A stretch of 64,000 bases of DNA from Streptomyces sp. S465 (GTDB taxonomy: Bacteria; Actinomycetota; Actinomycetes; Streptomycetales; Streptomycetaceae), in assembly GCF_026898115.1 (NCBI RefSeq), contig NZ_CP114036.1, positions 124,001 through 188,000 of the forward strand, in the 5' to 3' direction. The notes beneath the pieces were generated by a model. The model saw nothing but the letters and a program-made list of their open reading frames with translations, was not told where the DNA came from and ran no database searches. Made by a program: the position numbers and the translations under genes. Shown one piece after another: positions 51,103-59,194 of the stretch. Each line of letters begins with the position of its first letter. Positions within the stretch are counted from its first letter, which is position 1.

Positions 51103-52037
51103 GATCGGTCTCCTGTTCCGTCTTGCGTGACGCGGATGATCGTCTTGCCCGGGGTGCGCTTGCCGGGGGCGAACGCGGCGGGCGCTTCGGCAAGCGGCCG
51201 CACAGCACCGACGACCGGCTTGAGCCGGCCGTCCCTCAGCCGCGCGGCCAGATCGGTGAGCCGAGCGCGGTCGGGTTCGACGACGAAGAAGATGGCCCGC
51301 CCCTCTTTGGGCTGGACCTTGGGCGGCATGGCGATGGTGACGAGCGTGCCGCCGGCCCGGACCAGGGCGGCCGAGCGGTCGAGGATGTCGCCGCCGATCA
51401 CATCGAACACGACGTCGGCCTCGCCGGCGTCCTCCAGCTCCTCGGTCTGCAGGTCCAGGAAGGTGTCGACGCCCAGGGCGAGAGCCCTGTCCCGGTCGGC
51501 GGACCGGCCGGTGCCGATGACCCGGGCGCCGGCCTCGCGGGCGAGCTGTACCGCGATCGACCCGACGCCGCCCGCGGCACCGTGGATCAGGACGGTCTGG
51601 CCGGTGGTAAGGCGGCCGTGGTCGAACAGGCCCTGCCAGGCGGTCAGCCCGGAGATCGGCAGGGCGGCGGCCAGGGTGTGGTCGATGTCCGCCGGCAGCG
51701 GCGCGAGATTGCGGGCCTCCACCGCGGCGTACTCGGCGAGCGAGCCGTTGCGGGTCCAGTCGGCGAGGCCGAACACCCGCTGGCCGACCCTCAGGCCGGT
51801 GGTGCCGTACCCCAGCTCTGCGACGACACCGGACAGGTCGTGCCCGGGTACGCTCGGCGTCCGGTCGCGGCCGGCACGATCGGTCCACGTGCCGGGCCAG
51901 TCCAGCTCTCCGGGGGTGAAGCCCGCCGCGTGCACCCGCACGATGACGTCGTTCTCGGCCGCGTGGGGGTAGGGCATGTCCGTCAGGGAGATCCCGGCGA
52001 GACCGGCGTCACGGTCTCGCACAGTGATGGCTTGCAT
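51099..52037 (-). CDS. Zinc-independent NADP-dependent oxidoreductase (quinone oxidoreductase-like MDR)
   Basis: The ATG at 52035-52037 gives 312 residues. GroES-like domain: VIVRVHAAGFTPGELDWPGT, VPGHDLSGVVAELG. Cofactor site: VLIHGAAGGVGSIAVQLARE at about 150-170. It continues with ADVVFDVIGGDILDRSAALV and a C-terminal GKTIIRV. It lacks a structural zinc cysteine cluster. It reduces quinones or enones with NADPH. The remnant of a cupin gene follows with overlapping stop and start, so this pair was once an operon. No regulator is directly beside it. Confidence 0.88.
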   Translation of the reverse strand: MQAITVRDRDAGLAGISLTDMPYPHAAENDVIVRVHAAGFTPGELDWPGTWTDRAGRDRTPSVPGHDLSGVVAELGYGTTGLRVGQRVFGLADWTRNGSLAEYAAVEARNLAPLPADIDHTLAAALPISGLTAWQGLFDHGRLTTGQTVLIHGAAGGVGSIAVQLAREAGARVIGTGRSADRDRALALGVDTFLDLQTEELEDAGEADVVFDVIGGDILDRSAALVRAGGTLVTIAMPPKVQPKEGRAIFFVVEPDRARLTDLAARLRDGRLKPVVGAVRPLAEAPAAFAPGKRTPGKTIIRVTQDGTGDRS

Positions 52038-52149
52038 ACAGGTCCTTACTGGGAGGGGTGGTTCAGGCGCGCAGTCCGTTCGGCGCAGCCCGTTCACGCA
52101 CAGGGCTCGCCGTCGGAAAGACGCGGGCAGGTGGATGTATGCCACTTCG

Positions 52150-52490
52150 TACGATCGATCTCACCTGCTCGCGCACGCCTTCGCGGTAGAACACCTGGGC
52201 GAGCTCGCCACCGACCTCGGCGATGTCGACGCGGTCCGGGTGCCGCTGGCGCCCCCACACGCGCGTGCCGCGGAGACCTTGCCGCCCCGTCGGTGACGTA
52301 GACGGCGTCCGGGTGCAGGAGCTGACCAGGCCGGCCAGGGCCCCGGCCTCGTAGGCGGCGCGGAAGACCGCGAGGACGCGTTCGCGTTCCGCCTTCGACG
52401 CCTGCGGCATGGACTGCTTCGCTTTGGCCACCCGCCGTCGCACCCGCGCAAGAGCATCGCCGAACTGACGGACTCATCGACGAGTACCGG
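52150..52490 (-). pseudogene. SigJ-type ECF sigma factor C-terminal fragment, frameshifted
   Basis: The minus strand reads RQFGDALARVRRRVAKAKQS followed by SKAERERVLAVFRAAYEAGA. This is the end of sigma region 4 and the linker into the SnoaL-like domain of SigJ-type ECF sigma factors. The expected next text, LLHPDAVYVTDG, is in a second frame and GGKVSAARV in a third. Sigma regions 2 and most of 4 are missing. It is a dead fragment. The 113 bases between it and the oxidoreductase start hold that gene's promoter. Confidence 0.6.
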
Positions 52491-52563
52491 TTATGCACGG
52501 CCGCGGGGAGCGAGAAGTCGGTGCAGGGCCGTACACGCGATCGTGCGCGGCCTTGGCGGCGGT

Positions 52564-53457
52564 TCAGGCGGTCGAAGTGATCGCTCGGGTGACGGCCGTG
52601 ATCGCCGGGGCGGGGTGGCCGGGGAGGCGTGCCACGAGCACCCGGCGGATCTCGGGGGGTGCGCCGTCGACGCGCAGCAGGCTCACCCCGGGCGGCAGCA
52701 CGGTTGAGAGCCGGTTCGGCACCGTCGTCACGCCGAACCCGCCGGCGACCAGCTGGAGCTTCGTCAGCCAGTCGCGCGCGGAGTGGAGGATGCGCGGCCG
52801 TCCGGGCAGGCCGGGCCAGACGCCGAGCAGCGGCTCGGAGCTCGATGACGGGGTGGCGATCCACGCGGCGTCGACCAGCTCGTCGACGTGCACCGTGGTG
52901 CGTCCGGCGAACTCTCCGGTCGACGCCGCCGCCACGACCAGTTCGGTGTCCGCGACGGTCTCGACGTGCAGGCGCGGCGAGTCGCCGTCGAAGGGCCGGT
53001 GGGGTGGGCGGGACGTCAGCACGGCGAGGTCGAGCGAGCCCGCGCGCAGCGCCCGGATCAGCGTGGGCGTGGTGCCCTCGCTGGTGGTGACCGTGATCTG
53101 CGGGCCGGCCGCCGCGAGGTGTGCGAGCGCGGCGGGCAGGACCACCGCGCCCGCGCTCAGGAACACCCCGAGCCGCACCAGTTCGGTCCGCGGGACGGTG
53201 CCGGTGAGTTCCCGCTCGGCCGCCGCGAGCGAGGCCAGGACCGTGTGGGCGTGCCGCAGCAGGGTCAAGCCGGCGGGGGTGAGCCGCACCCCGTCCGGTC
53301 GGCGTTCGAACAGGGTGGTGCCCACGCTGCGTTCGAGGGCGGCGGCCTGGCGTGAGACGGCCGACTGCGTGTAGCCGAGTCGGGCAGCTGCCGCGGTGAA
53401 GCTGCCGGACTCGGCGATCTGCCGCAGGACCCGCAGTCCCGCGCTGGAGATGTCCAT
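52564..53457 (-). CDS. LysR family transcriptional regulator
   Basis: The ATG at 53455-53457 gives 297 residues. The N-terminal helix-turn-helix is canonical: LRVLRQIAESGSFTAAAARL followed by GYTQSAVSRQAAALERSVGT and LFERRPDGVRLTPAGLTLLR. The effector domain follows, with TVTTSEGTTPTLIRALRAGS and LDLAVLTSRPPHRPF. It is divergent from an alcohol-dehydrogenase-like gene, and the 100-base spacer contains GCAT-N7-ATGC, a fit to the LysR T-N11-A rule. It probably controls that neighbour. Confidence 0.93.
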   Translation of the reverse strand: MDISSAGLRVLRQIAESGSFTAAAARLGYTQSAVSRQAAALERSVGTTLFERRPDGVRLTPAGLTLLRHAHTVLASLAAAERELTGTVPRTELVRLGVFLSAGAVVLPAALAHLAAAGPQITVTTSEGTTPTLIRALRAGSLDLAVLTSRPPHRPFDGDSPRLHVETVADTELVVAAASTGEFAGRTTVHVDELVDAAWIATPSSSSEPLLGVWPGLPGRPRILHSARDWLTKLQLVAGGFGVTTVPNRLSTVLPPGVSLLRVDGAPPEIRRVLVARLPGHPAPAITAVTRAITSTA

Positions 53458-53466
53458 GCGACCTAC

Positions 53467-53481
53467 GCATACCACGAATGC
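53467..53481. promoter_or_regulatory. LysR-type box
   Basis: GCAT (53467-53470) and ATGC (53478-53481) form a dyad with seven bases between, containing T-N11-A-like spacing. It lies ten bases upstream of the LysR start and about 75 bases upstream of the divergent dehydrogenase. Confidence 0.4.
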
Positions 53482-53557
53482 CAGATCATCGCTTCCCGCA
53501 TGCCTACCCAGCTCCTAGTGTCGATCCCACAGCACGGACGAACATGGAGGTCATCAC

Positions 53558-54646
53558 GTGCGAGCAGCAGTTCTGACGCGGTTCGGCGCCCCGCTCGCGG
53601 TGCGGGAGGTGCCGGACCCCGAGGCCGGGGGCGGTGAGGTGGTGGTCGAGGTCCTGGCCGCCGGCGTGGCTCCCTACGCGGCCGAGGTCTTCAGCGGCAA
53701 GCGGAAGTACCCCCTTGTCCCTCCTGTCGTGCCCGGTGTCGGCGCGGTGGGGCGGATCGTCCACATCGGCCCTGACGCCACCCGGCTGCGGGTCGGCGAC
53801 CTGGTGTGGTGCGACTCGACGGTGCGCTCGCGGGACGATGCCCTGACGCCCGACATCACGCTCCAGGGCTGGAGTTCGCGCGGCGAGGGCGGCGCGCGGC
53901 TCGCCGAGTACCTGCACGACGGCGCGTTCGCCGAGCTCATGCGGGTCCCGACGGAGAACGTCTTTCCGCTGCCCGCCGCGGCCGGGGAGGATCCGGCCCG
54001 CTGGGCCGCGCTCACCGTGCACACCATCTCCTACGGCGGGCTGCTGGCGGGCGGGCTCGCGGCCGGCGAGACGCTGCTCGTCAGCGGGGCCACGGGCAAT
54101 CTCGGCAGTAGCGCGGTCGCGGTCGCGTTCGCGATGGGAGCGGGCCGCGTGGTCGCCCCGGGCCGCAACCAGGCCGCGCTGGACCTCCTCGCCGACCGGT
54201 TCGGTCCGCGTCTGCGCCCGGTCCCGCTGACCGGGGACGAGGCCACCGACCGCGCGGCGCTGTCCGCGGCGGCCGGCGGCCCGATCGACATGGTGATCGA
54301 CCTGCTCCCGCCGAGCGCACCCAGCTCGGCGTCGCGCGCGGCGGCCATGACCGTGCGCGAGTACGGCCGCGTCGTCCTCATGGGCGGCGTCGGCATGCTC
54401 GGTGGCGACGACCTCGCACTCCCGTACCCATGGATCATGCGCAACTCGATCACCGTGCGTGGGCAGTGGATGTATCCGCGCACCGCCAACGTCGGCATCA
54501 TCCGGCTCCTCGCCGCGGGGACTTTGGATCTTGCCCCCGAACGGGTCCGGTCGTTCGACCTCGATGCCGTCAACGACGCCATCGCGTACGCCGCCGCGCA
54601 CGGCGGCCCGTTCGACCGCACCAGCCTCACCCCATCGGCCGGCTGA
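53558..54646 (+). CDS. Zinc-type alcohol dehydrogenase-like protein (MDR superfamily)
   Basis: The GTG at 53558 (GGAGG eight bases upstream) gives 362 residues. GroES-like text is VVVEVLAAGVAPYAAEVFSG and VVPGVGAVGRIVHIGPDATR. The Rossmann motif TLLVSGATGNLGSSAVAVAF is present. It ends with YPWIMRNSITVRGQWMYPRT, which matches the zinc-binding-dehydrogenase-like subgroup regulated by LysR proteins in Streptomyces. The usual catalytic zinc Cys/His set is not evident, so it may be zinc-free. The substrate is unknown. Confidence 0.87.
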   Translation: MRAAVLTRFGAPLAVREVPDPEAGGGEVVVEVLAAGVAPYAAEVFSGKRKYPLVPPVVPGVGAVGRIVHIGPDATRLRVGDLVWCDSTVRSRDDALTPDITLQGWSSRGEGGARLAEYLHDGAFAELMRVPTENVFPLPAAAGEDPARWAALTVHTISYGGLLAGGLAAGETLLVSGATGNLGSSAVAVAFAMGAGRVVAPGRNQAALDLLADRFGPRLRPVPLTGDEATDRAALSAAAGGPIDMVIDLLPPSAPSSASRAAAMTVREYGRVVLMGGVGMLGGDDLALPYPWIMRNSITVRGQWMYPRTANVGIIRLLAAGTLDLAPERVRSFDLDAVNDAIAYAAAHGGPFDRTSLTPSAG

Positions 54647-54750
54647 CAGGGCCCGCTGATCCCCACCACGGGGATGGCCACGACCGCATGGTGTCCTGAC
54701 CCCTGAGGTGCACCTGCCAAGCCATGGCAGCACTTGTCGCGGAACCAGCG

Positions 54751-54773
54751 TGGCGCGGTCCTGGACCGCGCCA
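54751..54773. terminator. Perfect 23-base palindrome between convergent genes, bidirectional terminator candidate
   Basis: TGGCGCGGTCC and GGACCGCGCCA are perfect reverse complements with a single T between them. As RNA they give a 10-bp stem with a three-base loop. It lies between the plus-strand dehydrogenase (end 54646) and the minus-strand IclR gene (end 54863), where a terminator acting in both directions is expected. A protein-binding palindrome is the alternative. Confidence 0.6.
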
Positions 54774-54862
54774 TCCGCCACTGCGAAACGCCGTGGAGAC
54801 CCACTGAGCGGTCAGAGCGCCCGGCCAGGACCGCTGTCGCCGACAGGGACAGGTCGGCCGGC

Positions 54863-55612
54863 TCAGTTGGCCCAGCGGGCGATGCCCAGCGCCGCCGTGC
54901 GCACGGCCGGAGTGAGCCGGTCGAGGGCGGCTCGAGAATGCGCCACGATGCCGAGCGCGGCCAGGACCCGGCCGTCCAGGCCGAGCACCGGGGCGGCGAC
55001 GGACACGGCTCCCAAGGTCATCTCCTCGTGGGAGTAGGCGACTTTGGACTTGCGGACCTCCGCCAGTGCGGCCGCGAGCCGGCCGGGCTGGGTGATCGTG
55101 TGCGGGGTCATCCGGGTCAGCCCCGCTTCGGTGACGGAACTGAACAGCTCCTCGCCGGAAAAGGCCAGGATGGCCTTCCCGACCCCGGTCGCGTGCAGGG
55201 GGAGGCGGCCACCGACGTGGGTCAGTGTGGGAACGGCCTTGGTGCTGGAGATCTTCTCGATGCAGAGGGCCTGGGTGCCCTCCAGGACCGTCAGCTGAAC
55301 GTTCTCCTGTGTGGCCTGGTACAGATCATGCATGTAGGGCAGGGCCGCTTCTCTCAGCCCCCGCTGCTGGGGGGCCAGCGCGCCGATCGTCCATAGGCGC
55401 ATCCCGATGTGGTAGCGGCCGTCGTCAAGCCGCTCCAGGCCGCCCCAGGTGCGGAGTTCGCTGATCAGACGGCGCGCGGTGGAGACCGGCAGGCCGCTTC
55501 GCGTGGCCACTTCGGTGAGGGTCAACGCGGGGTGGGCCACGTCGAAGGTGTCCAGGACGGCGAGCAGTCGCCGGGAAACGGTCTGACCGGGGGTGTTGGT
55601 TCTGCCTGCCAC
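54863..55612 (-). CDS. IclR family transcriptional regulator
   Basis: The GTG at 55610-55612 gives 249 residues. The N-terminal winged helix reads QTVSRRLLAVLDTFDVAHPA followed by LTLTEVATRSGLPVSTARRL and ISELRTWGGLERLDDGRYHI. The effector domain has the IclR motifs GGRLPLHATGVGKAILAF and SVAAPVLGLDGRVLAALGI. It is divergent from operon B, and ATTGCCACTGG repeats lie between them. IclR proteins commonly control aromatic catabolic operons in response to a pathway metabolite, so it is the likely regulator of operon B. Confidence 0.93.
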   Translation of the reverse strand: MAGRTNTPGQTVSRRLLAVLDTFDVAHPALTLTEVATRSGLPVSTARRLISELRTWGGLERLDDGRYHIGMRLWTIGALAPQQRGLREAALPYMHDLYQATQENVQLTVLEGTQALCIEKISSTKAVPTLTHVGGRLPLHATGVGKAILAFSGEELFSSVTEAGLTRMTPHTITQPGRLAAALAEVRKSKVAYSHEEMTLGAVSVAAPVLGLDGRVLAALGIVAHSRAALDRLTPAVRTAALGIARWAN

Positions 55613-55630
55613 ACCGGCAGCCTAAAGCTG

Positions 55631-55773
55631 ATTGCCACTGGACGGCAATGAATGGTGGCGTGGGCGGCGGATGGTCTGCATGATCGCTGCAGCACGGCGA
55701 GATCGGCACAGAACAAGGAGGTTCTGCACATGTCGGCGAGCGACAACGGAGCCCGCGTCCGCATTGCCACTGG
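55631..55773. promoter_or_regulatory. Repeated IclR operator candidate upstream of operon B
   Basis: ATTGCC-N7-GGCAAT (55631-55649) is an inverted repeat whose left part, ATTGCCACTGG, recurs exactly at 55763-55773. The first copy lies 18 bases upstream of the IclR start. The second lies directly before the ribosome binding site of the permease gene. This fits control of both directions by the IclR protein. Confidence 0.5.
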
Positions 55774-55789
55774 GTGGGAGAACCAATGA
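55730..55789 (+). CDS. Leader ORF of 19 codons coupled to the operon B permease
   Basis: ATG at 55730 follows a very strong ribosome binding site (AAGGAGG at 55715-55721, spacing eight). The frame reads MSASDNGARVRIATGWENQ and stops with TGA at 55787-55789, overlapping the permease ATG at 55786 (ATGA). The peptide has no known domain. The strong start and exact overlap suggest a translated leader that couples or tunes translation of the permease. An alternative is that it is the remnant 3' end of a former first gene with a coincidental start. Confidence 0.5.
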   Translation: MSASDNGARVRIATGWENQ

Positions 55790-57048
55790 CTGGATTCTGG
55801 ACACGCCAGGGCATCGTCCCGAATCTCCGCTGGGGGTTCGTGGCACTCACCTTGTTCATGATCGGCGACGGGATCGAGTCCGGCTTCCTGTCTCCCTACC
55901 TGGCCGAGCACGGCTTCGGCTCGGGCCAGATGTCCCTGCTGTGGAGCGTCTACGGGTTCGTCGTCGCCGTCGCGGCCTGGCTCTCCGGCGCCCTTGCCGA
56001 AGCCTTCGGCCCTCGGCGGGTGATGCTCGCCGGATTCGGCATCTGGGTCGTTTTCGAGATCGCGTTCCTGGCCGCGCTCGCCCAGGAGAACTTCACCTTC
56101 ATGCTGATCAGCTTCGGCATACGCGGCCTGGGATACCCCCTGTTCTCGTACGCGTTCCTCGTCTGGCTGGCCATGGACACGCCGGAAGAGGTGATGGGCA
56201 AGGCGGTCGGGTGGTACTGGTTCTTCTTCGTGCTCGGCCTCGGAGTGGTCAGCTCCTACTACGCGGGCGCCGTCATCCCGCTCATCGGTGAGTTCGCCAC
56301 CCTCGCCTCGTCGCTGGTCTTCATCGGGATCGGCGGGATCATGCTGGCTTTCCTGGTCAAGGCCCGCCGGCCGGATCCGGGCGGCCTCCAGACCAGCCTG
56401 CGCTCGATTCTCGGCGCGTTCACCATCGTCGTCGAACGGCCGAAGGTGGGAATCGGCGGGATCGTGCGCGTGATCAACACATTGGGCTTCTACGCGTTCG
56501 TCGTCTTCCTGAGCACCTTCATGGTCCACGATGTCGGGCTGTCCACCTCCGAGTGGCAGACCGTGTGGGGGACGCTGACGCTGACCAACATCATCGCCAA
56601 CGTGGTGTTCGGGTACGTCGCCGACAAGATCGGCCGCATCCGCACCGTGGCATGGTTCGGCGGACTTCTCTGCGCGGTGAGCGTTCCCGCCTTCTACTAT
56701 GTGCCGAAACTGCTCGGCTCGGGCTTCTGGGCCATCCTCGTGGTCGGCATCGTGTACGGCGCCGGGCTCTCCGGTTACGTCCCGCTGTCCGCGATCATGC
56801 CCGCGCTGGCTCCGCACCGCATCGGCGGCGCCATCGCCATCCTCAACCTCGGTGCGGGTGTGAGCCAGTTCCTGGGCCCTGTGGTGGCCGGACTGGTGAC
56901 GCCGCTCGGAGTCGCCGGAACGCTGTGGGTCCTTGCCGGCATCCACCTCGTCGGCATGGCACTCACCTACTGTCTGCGCGACCGCCCCTCACCCCCGAAG
57001 GAGAAGCCCGCCATGGACCGCGAACTGGCCGAGAGGACCGCGCTGTGA
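55786..57048 (+). CDS. MFS transporter, RbtT/DalT/CsbX (polyol permease) type
   Basis: The ATG at 55786 has GGGAG five to six bases upstream and is preferred over GTG at 55774; it gives 420 residues with about twelve membrane helices. The subfamily pattern is LTLFMIGDGIESGFLSPYLA in helix 1, AAWLSGALAEAFGPRRVMLA, GIRGLGYPLFSYAFLVWLAM and AVGWYWFFFVLGLGVVSSYY, which matches the ribitol/arabitol permease group including CsbX. This suggests import of a polyol or cyclitol-like compound. It is the first large gene of operon B and its stop overlaps the next start (57045). Confidence 0.88.
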   Translation: MTGFWTRQGIVPNLRWGFVALTLFMIGDGIESGFLSPYLAEHGFGSGQMSLLWSVYGFVVAVAAWLSGALAEAFGPRRVMLAGFGIWVVFEIAFLAALAQENFTFMLISFGIRGLGYPLFSYAFLVWLAMDTPEEVMGKAVGWYWFFFVLGLGVVSSYYAGAVIPLIGEFATLASSLVFIGIGGIMLAFLVKARRPDPGGLQTSLRSILGAFTIVVERPKVGIGGIVRVINTLGFYAFVVFLSTFMVHDVGLSTSEWQTVWGTLTLTNIIANVVFGYVADKIGRIRTVAWFGGLLCAVSVPAFYYVPKLLGSGFWAILVVGIVYGAGLSGYVPLSAIMPALAPHRIGGAIAILNLGAGVSQFLGPVVAGLVTPLGVAGTLWVLAGIHLVGMALTYCLRDRPSPPKEKPAMDRELAERTAL

Positions 57049-57791
57049 CCACCCTTCCCACCATCGTTCTCGTCCACGGGATGTGGCACGGCTCCTGGGC
57101 CTGGGAACGGGTCGCGACGCTGCTCGAAGCGGCCGGCCATCCCTGTGTCCAGGTCACGTTGCCGGGCAAGGACCGTTCACCGGGCGATCCGACATTCCAG
57201 GGACACTGCGACCATCTCGTCCGCGTCCTCGCCGATGTGCGCGGTGACGTCGTACTCGTCGGGCATTCCTATTCCGGAGCTCTGCTGACCGAGGTCGGTG
57301 ACGCCCCCCAGGTGCGGGCCATGGTCTTCGTGAGCGCGTTCTGTCTGGAACCCGGGGAGTCGGTCGCATCCGTCAACGACGCCGAGGCGGGCTCGCAGGC
57401 GGGCAAGGACGACATCCGTCAGGTCGGTGACTACCTGGTCATCGATCCCGACATCGCGCGGAACGCCTTCTACCACGACTGCACGCCGGCCGATGCGACC
57501 AGGGCCGTCGAGCGCCTCACACCCGAACACGCCGGCACGCGGGCGGCGGTCGTCTCCAACGCGGCCTGGCGCACCGTCCCCTCGCACTACGTGGTGTGCA
57601 CCCTGGACCGGGCCTGCACACCGGAGGTCCAGCGGATGATGGCGAGCCGGGTGGAATCGTCGAGTGAGCTGGTCTCGAGCCACTCCCCGATGTTGTCGAT
57701 GCCGCAGGCCCTGGCGCGCACGATCACCGAGTTCGCGTCGCGGCACCGGGGAACGGCCCAGCGGAGCCACGCGTCGGAGCGCATCTCGTGA
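57045..57791 (+). CDS. Alpha/beta hydrolase (small esterase, methylesterase/hydroxynitrile-lyase-like)
   Basis: The GTG at 57045 overlaps the permease stop; 248 residues. It begins TIVLVHGMWHGSWAWERVAT, the HGxxHGxWxW motif of the plant methylesterase / hydroxynitrile lyase-like clan, also common in actinomycetes. The nucleophile elbow is VVLVGHSYSGALLTEV (Ser in GHSYSG) and a late His lies in LVSSHSPMLSMPQALA, the SHSPMLSxP pattern of this group. It probably hydrolyses an ester or cleaves a C-C or C-O bond in the imported compound. Its exact reaction is unknown. Confidence 0.85.
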   Translation: MTTLPTIVLVHGMWHGSWAWERVATLLEAAGHPCVQVTLPGKDRSPGDPTFQGHCDHLVRVLADVRGDVVLVGHSYSGALLTEVGDAPQVRAMVFVSAFCLEPGESVASVNDAEAGSQAGKDDIRQVGDYLVIDPDIARNAFYHDCTPADATRAVERLTPEHAGTRAAVVSNAAWRTVPSHYVVCTLDRACTPEVQRMMASRVESSSELVSSHSPMLSMPQALARTITEFASRHRGTAQRSHASERIS

Positions 57792-58540
57792 CCGCGCCCG
57801 TCGCGATCGTGACCGGCGGCGCCGGCGGGATGGGCACGGCCATCGCCACCGTCCTGCTCGACGACGGCTTCCGGGTCGCGCTGCTCGACCGCCGCGGGGC
57901 GCAGGAAGCCGCCGGCCGGCTGGCCGGCACCGGCGAGGTGCTCGGTGTCGAGGCCGATGTCTCCGACGAGGAGTCGGTCCGGGCCGCCATCGACCACGTG
58001 GACATGGTGTGGGGCCGCGTCGACGCCCTGGTCAACAACGCCGGTATCGAGCCGCCGCATGCGGTGCGGAGCATGGAGTCGGACACCTGGCGGGCGACGC
58101 TGGAGGTCAACCTGACCGGACCGGCACTCATGATCAAACATTGTGTGCCCCTGTGGCGGCGCCAGGGCGGCGGCCGGGTGGTCTCCATCGGCTCACGTGT
58201 GTGGCTCGGTGGTGGTGTGACACCCGCGTATGCCGCGTCGAAGGCGGGGATCGTCGGCCTGACCCGCACGGCGTGCCATGAGCTCGGCCCGCTCGGGGTC
58301 ACCGTCAACGTCGTCGCACCGAGCTTCGTGGACACCTCGTTCAACACCCAGAAGGCCGACGCCGGGGTTCTCCAGGCCCGTGTCGACCGATTCACCGAGG
58401 CCTCGCCACTGGGCAGGCTCGTGGAGCCGGTGGACGTCGCGCACGCCGTGGCGTTCCTGGTGTCGGAGCGAGCCCGGAACATCACCGGTGAAGTGATTCA
58501 CGTGGCCGCCGGGACACAACTGGCGCCGACGATCCAATGA
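57788..58540 (+). CDS. Short-chain dehydrogenase/reductase
   Basis: The GTG at 57788 overlaps the hydrolase stop; 250 residues. Motifs: VAIVTGGAGGMGTAIATVLL (TGxxxGxG), ALLDRRGAQEAA with Asp selecting NAD(H), VDALVNNAGIEPPHAVRSME, VVSIGSRVWLGGGVTPAYAA then SKAGIVGLTR (Ser, Tyr, Lys), and the C-terminal ARNITGEVIHVAAG. It is an NAD-dependent alcohol dehydrogenase acting on a small hydroxylated ring or chain. In operon B it would oxidise a hydroxyl of the imported substrate. Confidence 0.9.
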   Translation: MTAPVAIVTGGAGGMGTAIATVLLDDGFRVALLDRRGAQEAAGRLAGTGEVLGVEADVSDEESVRAAIDHVDMVWGRVDALVNNAGIEPPHAVRSMESDTWRATLEVNLTGPALMIKHCVPLWRRQGGGRVVSIGSRVWLGGGVTPAYAASKAGIVGLTRTACHELGPLGVTVNVVAPSFVDTSFNTQKADAGVLQARVDRFTEASPLGRLVEPVDVAHAVAFLVSERARNITGEVIHVAAGTQLAPTIQ

Positions 58541-58560
58541 ACATCAAGGAGGTTCTGAGC

Positions 58561-59184
58561 GTGTCGACACGTCTCGAAGACAAACTGGCACTGCGCGAGT
58601 TGGTCGAGAACTGGGCCGTGTGGCGCGACGCCGCGGACTGGGAGCGTTTCGCCACGGTGTGGCATCCGACCGAGGGATGGATGAGCGCCACATGGTTCCA
58701 GGGACCGGCGGCCGAGTTCATCGACGTCAGCCGGGCGGGTTTCGACAGCGGCGTGAGCATTCTGCACTTCCTGGGGGGACACACCGCCGACATCAACGGC
58801 GACCGGGCCATCGCCCAGACGAAGATGACGATCAACCAGCGCGCGAGCATCGACGGGGTCGAGGTCGACGTGGTCTGCGTCGGCCGCTTCTACGACTTCT
58901 GCGGCCGGTACGACGGTCAGTGGAAGGTCGTCCGCCGGCAACCGATCTACGAGAAGGACCGGCTCGATCCGGTCGACCCGTCCACGCGGCTGGAACTCGA
59001 CCCGGAGCTGCTCGGCCGGTTCCCCATCGGCTATCGCCACCTGGGCTATCTGCAGACCAAGGCCGGGTTCACGGTCAAGACCGGATTGCCCGGTCTGACC
59101 GGGGAGGCGGTGCAGCGCCTGTACGACGAGGGTTCGAAGTGGCTGGCGGGATCAGCCACCCCGGGCCACCCCGGCGAAGAGTGA
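58561..59184 (+). CDS. SnoaL/NTF2-like protein (SnoaL_4 type)
   Basis: GTG at 58561 is preferred because AAGGAGG (58546-58552) lies eight bases before it; the ATG at 58537 would put that box inside the gene. The result is 207 residues. The cone-fold text reads LRELVENWAVWRDAADWERF, VWHPTEGWMSATWFQGPAAE and GGHTADINGDRAIAQTKMTI, followed by WKVVRRQPIYEKDRLDPVDP. Members act as dehydratases, cyclases, isomerases or hydroxylases on ring compounds, and similar proteins serve as ring-hydroxylating dioxygenase beta subunits. In operon B a dehydratase or isomerase role before ring aromatisation is plausible. Confidence 0.8.
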   Translation: MSTRLEDKLALRELVENWAVWRDAADWERFATVWHPTEGWMSATWFQGPAAEFIDVSRAGFDSGVSILHFLGGHTADINGDRAIAQTKMTINQRASIDGVEVDVVCVGRFYDFCGRYDGQWKVVRRQPIYEKDRLDPVDPSTRLELDPELLGRFPIGYRHLGYLQTKAGFTVKTGLPGLTGEAVQRLYDEGSKWLAGSATPGHPGEE

Positions 59185-59194
59185 GGGCATCGAG

